Source: an uncultured bacterium (lineage in GTDB: Bacteria > Bacillota > Clostridia > Lachnospirales > Lachnospiraceae). From it: a stretch of 50,940 nt of DNA. Of the stretch, positions 16,476-24,992 are shown piece by piece. Below the pieces are notes generated by a model. The model made no database searches. It worked only from the letters and a program-made list of their open reading frames with translations, and was not told the DNA's origin. The position numbers and the translations under genes are program-made. Each line of letters opens with the position of its first letter. Within the stretch, counting starts at the first letter, position 1. The stretch lies in contig CAMWLE010000011.1 of assembly GCA_947175015.1 (NCBI GenBank), forward strand, positions 1-50,940, written 5' to 3'.

Positions 16476-18257
16476 CTATCCTTCTGCAAGCTGAAGACCT
16501 GAAATGTTGCTGTCAATTGCCATGGAGAAATTGGTATAGTAGACTACGAAACCGGGTTTGCTTCCGTTTGGCTTCTTGACATGCTTCTTCTGCACATAAT
16601 CGATTTCCACTTTTTCCTGCTCCCGGCCTTTGGAGTAATATGCCGCAAGACGGGCGGCTTCTTCAAAAGTGCGGTCGGGCAGTTCTTCCGCATTGCCCAG
16701 CTTTACTATGACATGGGAGCCGGGGATTTGCTTTGCATGGAACCACCAGTCATTTCCAGTGGCAAATTTGAAGGTCAGCTCATCGTTTTGGTAATTATTT
16801 TTTCCCACATACATGTGAAAGCCATCACTGCTGATATAGTGGAAGGGTTTGCTGGTGATTTTCTGTTTCTTTGTGCTGCCTTTTCTGCGGATATAGCCGC
16901 TTTCGGTCAATTCTTCTTTGATTTGTGCCAAATCTTCTTCATAAAGTGCAATGTCAAGAGCGGCCTGGATGGATTCCAGATGATCAATTTCTTCTTTCAC
17001 CTCTTTGGTAAGTTCCGTCAGGGCTTCATAGGTGCGTTTTAGTTTTCCGTATTTTTCAAAATACTTTTTCGCGTTTTCCGTGGCGGTCAAGGTGGGATCT
17101 AAAGGAATGGTTATGGTTTCGTTGGTGTAATAGTTGAGTGCCTCCAGGGATTTGGCGCCGGGCTGTGCGTGGTAGCCATAGGTATTCAGGAGTTCCCCAT
17201 ATATGCGATAGAGATCTCGCTTTTCCGTGTCCTTCATCTGGTGAAGCTGCAGATCATATTTCTTCATATCCCGTTCCAGAGCGGTCTGCACGATACGGCG
17301 CAAGTCGGAGGATTTCTGGCGGATACGGGTAAGGGTATTTTTCTTCGCATAATAGTTTTCAAGCAGCAGTGACATGGAATCATAAGTGACGGTAACATCT
17401 CCTGCCGGGGAGGATGTGGGATTGGATGCCGGTTTGCCGTAGCCATACATGGTCAGGGGAAGAGCACAGAATTCCTTTGGATTGCCATTGGTATATGCAA
17501 TGTTGGGTGTGAAATGTTCCTGGCGGATGGCGGTAACCATCTGGTCAAAGGCTTGGTAGAGCCTCTCCATATCAGGTTCGGTTAGTGCGGCGGTGGGCCG
17601 GTCCCCATCTATGCCGCTTTCATAGCAAAGTTCCTGGGCAAGCACAGGAGAAATGCCGGTGAAGCTGCCATAGATAGCTTTAAAGGTTGGCTGGGGTTTG
17701 GCGGCCAGTGTGGTGCGGAAGCTTTCATAATCCGTATGCAGAGGGTCCTGTTTGTTCTGTGTCTGGGCTACAAAATAAGGCTTGCCTGGCAGGACTTCTC
17801 TGACAGAGCTGACGGCGGCGGATACCCGTTTGATGCTGTCGATAATGATATTATCTTCGTTGCAGAAAATGATATTACTGTGCTTGCCCATGATTTCCAC
17901 GATGAGAGTTTTATGGCATAGATCGCCCATCTCATCCAAATGTTCTATTCCGATGTGCACAATGCGCTCTAAGCCCGGTTGGGATATTTCCGTAATGCGG
18001 CCGTTTTGGAGATGCTTGCGCAGCAGCATACAGAAGTTCGGCGCCGTCATGGGGCTGGGTTTATTGGATTCCGTCAGGTAGAGCAGGGGGAGGGAAGCTT
18101 CTGCTGAGATTAGCAGGCGTTTCTGGCCCGCAGGCTGGCGGATGGTCAGAAGAAGTTCATCTTCTTCGGGCTGTGCAATTTTGTATAATCGTCCGCCAAT
18201 CAATTCTTTTCTTAATTCTGATACAATATTTGCTATGGTAACACCATCAAATGCCAT
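16476..18257 (-). CDS. rqcH: Ribosome quality control protein RqcH (NFACT family)
   Basis: 593 residues. RqcH binds stalled 50S subunits carrying peptidyl-tRNA and directs C-terminal alanine tailing. Domain order fits: NFACT-N (1-~230, MAFDGVTIANIVSELRKEL), an HhH region, a long coiled coil (~300-430), and NFACT-R (~450-560, with NDWWFHAKQIPGSHVIV). The tRNA/peptide site of the B. subtilis protein uses Asp97-Arg98; here the same positions read Glu97-Arg98 (QPGLERIV). ATG 18257 is chosen because AGGAGG precedes it and it matches the family N-terminus; a longer frame upstream has no support. Older annotations call this family fibronectin-binding protein. Confidence 0.94.
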   Translation of the reverse strand: MAFDGVTIANIVSELRKELIGGRLYKIAQPEEDELLLTIRQPAGQKRLLISAEASLPLLYLTESNKPSPMTAPNFCMLLRKHLQNGRITEISQPGLERIVHIGIEHLDEMGDLCHKTLIVEIMGKHSNIIFCNEDNIIIDSIKRVSAAVSSVREVLPGKPYFVAQTQNKQDPLHTDYESFRTTLAAKPQPTFKAIYGSFTGISPVLAQELCYESGIDGDRPTAALTEPDMERLYQAFDQMVTAIRQEHFTPNIAYTNGNPKEFCALPLTMYGYGKPASNPTSSPAGDVTVTYDSMSLLLENYYAKKNTLTRIRQKSSDLRRIVQTALERDMKKYDLQLHQMKDTEKRDLYRIYGELLNTYGYHAQPGAKSLEALNYYTNETITIPLDPTLTATENAKKYFEKYGKLKRTYEALTELTKEVKEEIDHLESIQAALDIALYEEDLAQIKEELTESGYIRRKGSTKKQKITSKPFHYISSDGFHMYVGKNNYQNDELTFKFATGNDWWFHAKQIPGSHVIVKLGNAEELPDRTFEEAARLAAYYSKGREQEKVEIDYVQKKHVKKPNGSKPGFVVYYTNFSMAIDSNISGLQLAEG

Positions 18258-18600
18258 GGTTATGCCTCCTGTTCTGTATTCATTGATTACTGTTTGGTAT
18301 TTTGCCAGGGGGTGCGCTGGTAAGATTACTATAGCTTTCTTCACAATATCTGTCAACTGTTTCTCAGGCGGCTGTTCTTCCTGGCGGATAAGGATGTTGC
18401 TGAAAATTTTGCCTGACGGAATCTTGGAATGATATTGTAATGTTTTTGAAGAATATAATCCCTGAATTGCATAGATTGCAGTTTGGGGATTTTTTTGAGA
18501 TTTTTTTGACACAATAAATTTCTTGACGCTTTTGTTAACTTATTTTATAATAAAATGAAGTATGTGATTGGAAAGGGTTCATCCCCGGATTGGAGTACGT
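18258..18600. other. Divergent intergenic region between rqcH and yicC
   Basis: About 340 bases without a gene. It contains the yicC promoter at 18523-18551 and T-rich stretches at 18491-18508. The rqcH promoter should lie on the minus strand but no clear pair of boxes was identified. Confidence 0.5.
18523..18551 (+). promoter_or_regulatory. Predicted promoter of the yicC-remA-gmk operon
   Basis: TTGACG (18523-18528), 17-nt spacer, TATAAT (18546-18551). This near-consensus pair lies 49 nt before yicC. Confidence 0.75.
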
Positions 18601-19479
18601 ATGATTAAGAGTATGACTGGTTTTGGCAGAGGAGAGGCCGCTTGGGACAGCAGAAAATTTACGGTGGAGATTAAGTCCGTCAATCATCGTTATCTGGATA
18701 TCAATGTCAAGATGCCCAAGGCGCTGAACTTTTTTGAATCTGCAGTCCGCAGTGAATTAAAGAATTATATTTCCCGCGGCAAGGTGGATGTGTTTGTGGC
18801 ATATGAGGATCTCTCGGAGAAGACGACACATGTACGTTATAACAGAGAGCTGGCCAGGGAATATTTGAAATATTGCCGCCAGATGGCAGAAGAGTTTTCT
18901 CTGGAAAATGATATCAGCGTATCCAAGCTGTCAAGATTTCCTGAGGTATTGACTATGGAAGAGACTGGGGCAGATGAAGAGGAACTCTGGAAGGAATTGC
19001 TAAAGGCTTTGACCGGGGCGGCACAGATGTTTGTGAATTCCAGAATCGAAGAAGGGGAGCATCTGAAAGCCGATCTGATAGAAAAGCTGGACGGAATGTA
19101 TGATAAGATTGCGTTTATTGTGGAACGTTCACCGCAGATTGTGACGACTTACCGCAGCAAATTGGAAGAGAGAGTGAAGGACCTTTTGGCGGATGCAGCG
19201 GTGGATGAAAACCGATTACTTTCAGAAGTGATTATTTTTGCGGATAAAGTATGTGTGGATGAGGAAATTGTAAGGCTGCGCAGTCATATAGAGACGACAA
19301 AGAATACGCTGACGGAGGGCGGAGCTATGGGCAGAAAGCTTGACTTTATTGCCCAGGAGATGAACCGTGAGGCAACTACCATTTTGTCTAAAATCAATGA
19401 CTTGGAATGTTCTAATTGTGCCATCGATCTGAAGACGGATATCGAAAAAGTGCGCGAACAAATTCAAAATATAGAATAG
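18601..19479 (+). CDS. yicC: YicC family endoribonuclease
   Basis: 292 residues, the family norm. It starts MIKSMTGFGRGE, the hallmark of the family, followed by EIKSVNHRYLDINVKMPK. The C-terminal DUF1732 carries GGAMGRKLDFIAQEMNREATTILSK. YicC proteins are metal-dependent RNA endonucleases linked to small-RNA turnover and stationary-phase growth. ATG 18601 follows GGAG; a TTG at 18568 in frame would add 11 residues unlike the family. It leads the remA-gmk-rpoZ cluster, as in many Firmicutes. Confidence 0.95.
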   Translation: MIKSMTGFGRGEAAWDSRKFTVEIKSVNHRYLDINVKMPKALNFFESAVRSELKNYISRGKVDVFVAYEDLSEKTTHVRYNRELAREYLKYCRQMAEEFSLENDISVSKLSRFPEVLTMEETGADEEELWKELLKALTGAAQMFVNSRIEEGEHLKADLIEKLDGMYDKIAFIVERSPQIVTTYRSKLEERVKDLLADAAVDENRLLSEVIIFADKVCVDEEIVRLRSHIETTKNTLTEGGAMGRKLDFIAQEMNREATTILSKINDLECSNCAIDLKTDIEKVREQIQNIE

Positions 19480-19552
19480 AGAATAGAGGGGGATACCCCA
19501 TGGGCAGATGCGAAACTGGAATATTAACCAGAATATAAATAGGAGGTTGCAT

Positions 19553-19822
19553 GTGCTGATTCATATCGGGTTTGGTAATATTGTAAATACATCGAAGATC
19601 ATAGCGATTGTCAGTCCTGAATCCGCGCCTATCAAGCGATTGGTGCAGAATGCGAAGGAAAAGGGGCTTGCGATCGATGCAACCCAGGGACGTAAGACGA
19701 AATCTGTGCTTGTTATGGAGAATAGCCAGGTGGTTTTGTCGGCGCTCTTGCCGGAAACCATTGCCGGACGTGTGCAGGCCGGTGTGGAGGAGGCGGAAGA
19801 AAGTCAGGAGGAAGAGAGGTGA
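19553..19822 (+). CDS. remA: RemA-type DNA-binding regulator (DUF370)
   Basis: 89 residues, normal for the family ([11 protein letters not shown] start, then [20 protein letters not shown]). RemA forms ring-like oligomers that bind DNA and activates matrix and osmoprotection genes in Bacillus. The start is a GTG at 19553, 6 nt after AGGAGG (19541-19546); an overlapping ATG at 19551 is out of frame and stops after two codons. Its place between yicC and gmk is conserved in Firmicutes. The E-rich tail ([11 protein letters not shown]) is not part of the core. Confidence 0.93.
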   Translation: MLIHIGFGNIVNTSKIIAIVSPESAPIKRLVQNAKEKGLAIDATQGRKTKSVLVMENSQVVLSALLPETIAGRVQAGVEEAEESQEEER

Positions 19823-19831
19823 GGTAATGTT

Positions 19832-20467
19832 ATGAGCCAAAAAGGAATCTTAATTGTGATTTCAGGTTTTTCCGGCGCAGGAAAGGGAACACTTGTAAAG
19901 AAGCTTATGGAAAAGTACGATGAATACGCCTTGTCGGTATCTATGACTACACGTGCGCCCAGGCCGGGGGAAAGAGAGGGCGTAGAATATTTTTTCACAG
20001 ATAGAGAACATTTTGAGGAGACCATCCGACAGAATGGACTGATTGAATATGCGTCTTATTGCGGCAATTATTACGGCACACCGAGAGCCTATGTGGAAAA
20101 ACAGTTGGCGGCCGGAAAAAATGTTATTTTGGAGATAGAGATACAGGGCGCACTGAAGATTAAGGCCCAGTTTCCGGAGAGTCTGCTGCTGTTTCTGACA
20201 CCGCCCAATGGGGAGGAATTGAAGCGCAGGCTGGAAGGAAGAGGAACGGAGAGCGAGGATGTGATCGCAAAACGTCTGGCGCGGGCCGTAGAGGAATCAG
20301 AGGGCGTAGAAGCATATGATTATATTGTGGTAAATGACAAATTGGAGGAATGTGTGGAAGAAGTTCACGGATTGGTGGACGCAGCCCGCAGAGCACCGGT
20401 CAGACAGGAAGCATTGATTAGAAAAATCAGAGAGGAACTGCAAAAGTTCACGAAAGGAGCAGATTAG
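19832..20467 (+). CDS. gmk: Guanylate kinase
   Basis: 211 residues. It phosphorylates GMP to GDP with ATP and so also clears (p)ppGpp precursors. P-loop GFSGAGKGT near the start, GMP-binding TRAPRPGEREGVEYFF, and YGTPRAYVEKQL followed by LEIEIQGALKIK are diagnostic. It begins 9 nt after remA and is followed by rpoZ after 1 nt. Confidence 0.97.
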   Translation: MSQKGILIVISGFSGAGKGTLVKKLMEKYDEYALSVSMTTRAPRPGEREGVEYFFTDREHFEETIRQNGLIEYASYCGNYYGTPRAYVEKQLAAGKNVILEIEIQGALKIKAQFPESLLLFLTPPNGEELKRRLEGRGTESEDVIAKRLARAVEESEGVEAYDYIVVNDKLEECVEEVHGLVDAARRAPVRQEALIRKIREELQKFTKGAD

Positions 20468-20468
20468 A

Positions 20469-20714
20469 ATGTTACATCCATCTTATTCCGATTTAATGAA
20501 GGTAGTAAACAGTGAGGTAGAGCCAGGTGAGGCGCCTGTGGTAAACAGCCGTTATTCCATTGTTATGGCTACATCCAGGAGAGCAAGACAGATTATTGGC
20601 GGCAGTAAGGCAATGGTGGACAGCAAGGATAAAAAGCCTTTGTCCGTTGCGGTGGAAGAGTTGAACCAGGGCAAGATAAAAATATTAAGTGAAGAAGACG
20701 ATCAGCAGTCATGA
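20469..20714 (+). CDS. rpoZ: RNA polymerase omega subunit
   Basis: 81 residues. The conserved NSRYSIVMATSRRARQI segment identifies omega, which stabilises the beta-prime subunit. AAAGGAG precedes the ATG. The stop overlaps the rimO start by 4 bases, indicating coupled translation. It lies next to gmk as in most bacteria. Confidence 0.95.
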   Translation: MLHPSYSDLMKVVNSEVEPGEAPVVNSRYSIVMATSRRARQIIGGSKAMVDSKDKKPLSVAVEELNQGKIKILSEEDDQQS

Positions 20715-22057
20715 ATATTCTATTTGTATCTTTAGGTTGTGATAAGAATCTGGCAGATACGGAGATGATGCTTGGCTTACTGCAAAAAAAAGGTTATACT
20801 TTTACAGATGAGCTGGAGACGGCGGATATTGCAGTGGTCAATACCTGTTGTTTCATTGGGGACGCCAAGGAAGAGAGCATTAACACATTGCTGGAACTGG
20901 CCGAACGGCGGAAAGAAGGAAAGTTAAAGGCTTTGCTTGCGGCAGGGTGTCTGGCACAGCGCTATCAGGAAGAAATCCAGACAGAAATTCCGGAGGTGGA
21001 TGCACTGATAGGAACCATGGCCATAGAAGAGATTGTCACGGCAGTGGAAGAGGTTCTGTCAGGAGAGTCTGTGGAGGGGCGCAGTACGAATCATTTCCGG
21101 AAATTGGATGTTCCGCCGCCTGTGTGCAGGGACAGGGTACTGACAACGGGGGGACATTTTGCTTATCTCAAAATTGCAGAAGGCTGTGACAAACATTGTA
21201 CTTATTGCATCATTCCCAAAGTTCGGGGAAATTATAGAAGTATTCCCATAGAAGAGTTAGAAGCACAGGCGCGGATGTTGGCGGAAAGAGGGGTAAAGGA
21301 GCTGATCCTGGTGGCACAGGAAACCACTCTTTACGGCACTGACTTATACCAAAGGAAAAGCTTGCCCCGGCTGCTTCGTAAGCTGGCAGAGATTGACGGA
21401 ATTGCGTGGATTCGGATTCTGTATTGTTATCCGGAGGAAATCACGGATGAATTGCTTCAGGTGATGGCAGAGGAACCTAAAATATGTCATTACCTGGATA
21501 TTCCTGTTCAACATGCTTCCGATAACATATTGAAACGTATGGGCAGGCGTACCAATCAGGATGAACTGCGCAGGAAAATCGGCAGGATGAGAGAGCTGAT
21601 ACCGGATATTTGTCTTCGCACTACGCTGATCAGCGGTTTTCCGGGAGAGACCCAGGAAGATTTCGAGGAATTATACCGTTTTGTCAATGAGATGGAATTT
21701 GACAGATTGGGAGTGTTTCCCTATTCCCAGGAGGAGGACACACCCGCTGCGCAGTTCACGGATCAGATCCAGGATACACTGAAGGAAGCCAGACGTGATG
21801 AATTGATGGAGCTGCAGCAGGCGATTGCCTTTGAAAAGGCGGAAGAGGCTGTGGGGCAGGTGCTTTCTGCTATGGTGGAAGGCAAGGTGGCAGATGAAGA
21901 TGTGTATGTGGCAAGAACATATAAGGATGCGCCGGAAGTAGATGGGATGCTGTTTATCAAAACCACTGCCAGTCTGGTGACAGGGGATTTTGTAAAAGTG
22001 CTTGTGACAGATTCTAATGAATATGATCTGATTGGTGAATTGATAGATGGGAGCTAG
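20711..22057 (+). CDS. rimO: Ribosomal protein S12 methylthiotransferase RimO
   Basis: 448 residues. It is a radical-SAM enzyme that adds a methylthio group to an Asp of ribosomal protein S12. It has an N-terminal UPF0004 domain (SLGCDKNLADTE, NTCCFIGDAKEES), the radical-SAM cluster motif CDKHCTYC, GRTN-type RMGRRTNQDEL, and a C-terminal TRAM domain (~375-448). The start ATG overlaps the rpoZ stop. The family also contains the tRNA enzyme MiaB; the opening LGCDKNLVD-type sequence favours RimO. Confidence 0.95.
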   Translation: MNILFVSLGCDKNLADTEMMLGLLQKKGYTFTDELETADIAVVNTCCFIGDAKEESINTLLELAERRKEGKLKALLAAGCLAQRYQEEIQTEIPEVDALIGTMAIEEIVTAVEEVLSGESVEGRSTNHFRKLDVPPPVCRDRVLTTGGHFAYLKIAEGCDKHCTYCIIPKVRGNYRSIPIEELEAQARMLAERGVKELILVAQETTLYGTDLYQRKSLPRLLRKLAEIDGIAWIRILYCYPEEITDELLQVMAEEPKICHYLDIPVQHASDNILKRMGRRTNQDELRRKIGRMRELIPDICLRTTLISGFPGETQEDFEELYRFVNEMEFDRLGVFPYSQEEDTPAAQFTDQIQDTLKEARRDELMELQQAIAFEKAEEAVGQVLSAMVEGKVADEDVYVARTYKDAPEVDGMLFIKTTASLVTGDFVKVLVTDSNEYDLIGELIDGS

Positions 22058-22067
22058 AGGTGGCTTG

Positions 22068-22649
22068 ATGAAAAAGATGAACTTGCCCAATAAATTAACC
22101 ATATTCCGTGTTGTTCTGATATTGCCTTTCGTGGTGCTGCTCCTGGGTGAGAGCAGCGGCTGGGGCTGGTATCAGACAATATTCGGCGGTATCATGGAAT
22201 ATGTGGATTACATTGCTTTGGCGATTTTTATTATTGCCAGTTTAACGGATCTGCTGGACGGGAAAATTGCCAGAAAATATAACCTGGTCACAAATTTCGG
22301 CAAGTTTATGGACCCGTTGGCGGATAAATTGCTGGTGAGCGCGGCAATGATTGCGTTGGTGGATTTGAAACGGATTCCGGCGTGGATTGTAATCATTATC
22401 ATCAGCAGGGAATTTATTATCAGTGGATTCCGCCTGATCGCTTCAGATAATCATGTGGTGATCGCTGCCAGCTATTGGGGAAAATTCAAGACGACTTTCC
22501 AGATGGTGATGGTGTGCCTGATGATTGCAGATATACCGCAGCTTCAGATGTTGACAGACTTGGTTATGTGGATTGCGTTAATTCTGACGGTTGTATCATT
22601 GGTTGATTATCTCATAAAGAACAAAGGTGTGATGAGCGAGCAGAAATGA
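22068..22649 (+). CDS. pgsA: CDP-diacylglycerol-glycerol-3-phosphate phosphatidyltransferase
   Basis: 193 residues, an integral membrane enzyme making phosphatidylglycerol phosphate. The CDP-alcohol transferase motif D-G-x2-A-R-x8-G-x3-D-x3-D is complete in LLDGKIARKYNLVTNFGKFM followed by DPLAD. About five membrane helices are visible. ATG 22068 follows GAGGTGG; an in-frame ATG at 22047 overlapping rimO is possible. The operon position after rimO is common in Firmicutes. Confidence 0.94.
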   Translation: MKKMNLPNKLTIFRVVLILPFVVLLLGESSGWGWYQTIFGGIMEYVDYIALAIFIIASLTDLLDGKIARKYNLVTNFGKFMDPLADKLLVSAAMIALVDLKRIPAWIVIIIISREFIISGFRLIASDNHVVIAASYWGKFKTTFQMVMVCLMIADIPQLQMLTDLVMWIALILTVVSLVDYLIKNKGVMSEQK

Positions 22650-22769
22650 GTTGTGTGGTATTGTGGGGTGAAAGGATTTTTTAATATAAGTAAGGATGCT
22701 ATTGTCAAGAACTTTGGATGGATGTTCGCTGGGATATATGTATACCAGAAGCGGGCAGGAGGAACAAGC

Positions 22770-24032
22770 ATGACAGTTGAGTTGATATGTGTGGGAACGG
22801 AGATTTTGCTGGGAAGCATAGTGAATACGAATGCGGCATATCTGTCAGAAAAATGTGCAGGGCTGGGGCTTTCCTGCTATTTTCAAACTGTGGTGGGCGA
22901 TAATGAAGAGCGTTTGACACAGGTGTTGGAAATGGGGATGGAACGGTCGGATATTATTATCCTTTCAGGGGGATTGGGGCCTACGGAGGATGATCTGACC
23001 AAAGAGGTTGCTGCCAAAGTCTGTGGGAAGGTTTTGCAGATGCACAAACCAAGTAAGAAGGCAATCGAAAAATTTTTTGCCGACAGAGGAATGGAGCCCA
23101 CAGACAATAATTGGAAACAGGCGATGCTTCCGGAGGACGCGATTGTTATGGACAATCATAACGGTACGGCTCCCGGTGTCATTATGGAAACGGAAAAAGC
23201 CAGCCTGATTTTACTTCCCGGGCCGCCCAATGAGCTGCGTCCTATGTTTGAAGAAAGTGTGGTGCCTTATCTTGAGAAGGTAACCAATCAGGTTATTTGT
23301 TCCAAAACAGTGAAGATATGCGGCGTGGGTGAGAGCAAGGCGGAAACCATGGTAAAAGATTTGATTGACGCGCAAGGCAATCCTACCATAGCCACCTATG
23401 CAAAAACCGGTGAGGTCCATATCCGTGTGACAGCCAATGCAGAAGATAAAAAAGCTGCAATGAAGTTGATTAAACCGGTGGTAAAGGAATTGAAGACACG
23501 GTTTGGCAATGCCGTTTACAGCACAGAAGAGGAATGTACTTTGGAGAAGGCGGTTGCAGACTTGTTGTTGGCGAATGATTTGACGGTTACCTGTGCAGAA
23601 TCCTGTACCGGTGGTTTGCTTTCAGCGAGACTTGTGAATGTACCGGGCATTTCTGATGTGTATAAAATGGGGGTGGTTACTTATTCCAATAAAGCCAAGC
23701 GCCGTCTCTTAGGGGTAAAGAAAAGTACCTTGCAGAAGTATGGTGCTGTGAGTGTGCAGACTGCAGAAGAAATGGCAAAGGGGGCGGCAGTTTTTTTAAA
23801 AGCGGATGTAGCAGTGTCTGTTACCGGTATTGCGGGGCCGGACGGCGGAACGGAAGAGAAGCCGGTAGGTTTGGTGTATATTGCCTGTTATGTGAAGGGC
23901 AAGGCTGTTGTGAAAGAGTGTCACTTTTCGGGAAACAGAGATAAGGTAAGAGAGGCAACAGTTGCGGCTGCATTATCTCTGCTGCGGGAATGTATACTGG
24001 AATATTATAGTGAAATTACCTTTGGAAAATAG
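22770..24032 (+). CDS. cinA: CinA family protein, NMN deamidase/nicotinamide nucleotide salvage
   Basis: 420 residues with two domains. The N-terminal MoCF-like domain (~1-170, GTEILLGSIVNTNAAYLS, ILSGGLGPTEDDLTKE) relates to ADP-ribose pyrophosphatase. The C-terminal CinA domain (~255-415, TCAESCTGGLLSARL, SVTGIAGPDGGTEEKPVG) carries the NMN amidohydrolase function. ATG 22770 lies 7 nt after CAGGAGG; a longer frame upstream lacks a site. cinA-recA adjacency is common in Firmicutes, but here a 960-base spacer with a mobile element separates them. Confidence 0.94.
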   Translation: MTVELICVGTEILLGSIVNTNAAYLSEKCAGLGLSCYFQTVVGDNEERLTQVLEMGMERSDIIILSGGLGPTEDDLTKEVAAKVCGKVLQMHKPSKKAIEKFFADRGMEPTDNNWKQAMLPEDAIVMDNHNGTAPGVIMETEKASLILLPGPPNELRPMFEESVVPYLEKVTNQVICSKTVKICGVGESKAETMVKDLIDAQGNPTIATYAKTGEVHIRVTANAEDKKAAMKLIKPVVKELKTRFGNAVYSTEEECTLEKAVADLLLANDLTVTCAESCTGGLLSARLVNVPGISDVYKMGVVTYSNKAKRRLLGVKKSTLQKYGAVSVQTAEEMAKGAAVFLKADVAVSVTGIAGPDGGTEEKPVGLVYIACYVKGKAVVKECHFSGNRDKVREATVAAALSLLRECILEYYSEITFGK

Positions 24033-24050
24033 AATTTTGGAGTGTAATCG

Positions 24051-24097
24051 GCCATAGACAATTTCCCAAATGATTGGGGATTGTTTGTGGCTGTTTT
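24051..24097 (+). terminator. Terminator-like hairpin after cinA
   Basis: A long stem pairs GCCATAGACAATT with the ATTGTTTGTGGC side, with several G-U pairs, followed by TGTTTTG. It sits 18 nt after the cinA stop. Confidence 0.6.
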
Positions 24098-24305
24098 GCC
24101 TATGACCCGCCAGTAAATATCCCATGTCTGTATAATCTAAACGATTTCTTCTTGGTTTTCTTCTGGCGGTGAAAGTGTTTCCTGAAGAAAATGACTGTCT
24201 GTATGTTTTTTTAATGAATAATCCGTGACGAGAAATATTAAATTTTCAAGGTTCCATAGATGGGACTTTTGCCACCAACATCATGACATTAGGGAGTGAA
24301 CAGTA

Positions 24306-24451
24306 ATTTGGGAGTTACTTTTCACACCTACGCCACCGCGAGGCGTTTTCACGCGCTTTATGCGTGAAAACCCGAGACAGTCGTGCGCGAAATCGCTGCA
24401 TTTGCGATTTCTGTGCATCAGTTACTGGTCACGGAGTGATAACATTTGGGG
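24306..24451 (+). mobile_element. MITE-like element, copy A, with target-site duplication
   Basis: The element spans 24314-24443 (130 bp). The left end is GTTACTTTTCAC; the right end GTGATAAC is the usual GTGAACAGTAAC with four bases lost. It is flanked by ATTTGGGA (24306-24313) and ATTTGGGG (24444-24451), an 8-bp duplication with one mismatch. Inside are hairpin 1, GTTTTCACGC/GCGTGAAAAC (24345-24371), and hairpin 2, GAAATCGC/GCGATTTC (24389-24411). No gene is encoded. A right-end fragment, GGAGTGAACAGTAA, lies just upstream at 24293-24306. Confidence 0.9.
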
Positions 24452-24481
24452 CATGTCAGAATTGGATAGCAAAAATAGTAA

Positions 24482-24511
24482 TTGACTTATTGTAGCAATG
24501 TCTGTTATAGT
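24482..24511 (+). promoter_or_regulatory. Promoter-like pair upstream of recA spacer
   Basis: TTGACT (24482-24487), 18-nt spacer, TATAGT (24506-24511). It would produce a transcript across 24518-24900, which has no clear gene. Confidence 0.4.
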
Positions 24512-24613
24512 AAAAAGGAAGCATTGAAATTCTAAGAAGAAACAGTTCTGATTTATCTGCATTTCTATAGGATCATTCGGTTTGGAATCCTTGCTTTATC
24601 ACCTGAGAGACAA

Positions 24614-24760
24614 ATGAAACCAGTGGGCATGGAGAAGAACCTTATGTCATGGATGACTTCTTCTTGCGCAAGCATGAAAGGGGGAATGTCAGATAATGGA
24701 AATTATGAACAGATTATGAAAATGGCGAATTGTATTTTGAGAGAGTTTTATAGTACATAA
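24614..24760 (+). CDS. Possible very small protein upstream of recA
   Basis: A 48-codon frame from ATG 24614 (ATG 24629 is also in frame) ending in a TAA, with only a weak GAGAGA site. The C-terminal half (NYEQIMKMANCILREFYST) looks like an ordinary helical protein segment, which could mean a real micro-protein or the remnant of a decayed gene. I do not recognise it. It lies downstream of the promoter-like pair at 24482-24511. Confidence 0.2.
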   Translation: MKPVGMEKNLMSWMTSSCASMKGGMSDNGNYEQIMKMANCILREFYST

Positions 24761-24919
24761 AAAGGATTATAGTGTATCTTGTATTAAAAACAACCAATTC
24801 ACTGCAATAACGGCCGTCATCAGTTACAAAGAGAACAGTAACAAGCAGGTGATCGTTCAGTTATGTGTATGAGCTGTTGCACATGCAGACAGAGAGTTGG
24901 GGTAACTGTGAAAAATTGC

Positions 24920-24970
24920 TTGACAAAAACGAACAAATGTTTTACACTAAAGCATACAGAACATTTGTTC
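24920..24970 (+). promoter_or_regulatory. recA promoter with two LexA (SOS) boxes
   Basis: TTGACA (24920-24925), 17-nt spacer, TACACT (24943-24948). A LexA-type site CGAACAAATGTTTT (24930-24943) fills the spacer, matching the Firmicute box CGAACRNRYGTTYG except at the last bases. A second, perfectly palindromic GAACATTTGTTC (24959-24970) lies between promoter and ribosome site. Both should bring recA under SOS control. Confidence 0.85.
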
Positions 24971-24992
24971 CTTAATGAGAAGGAGACTAAAA

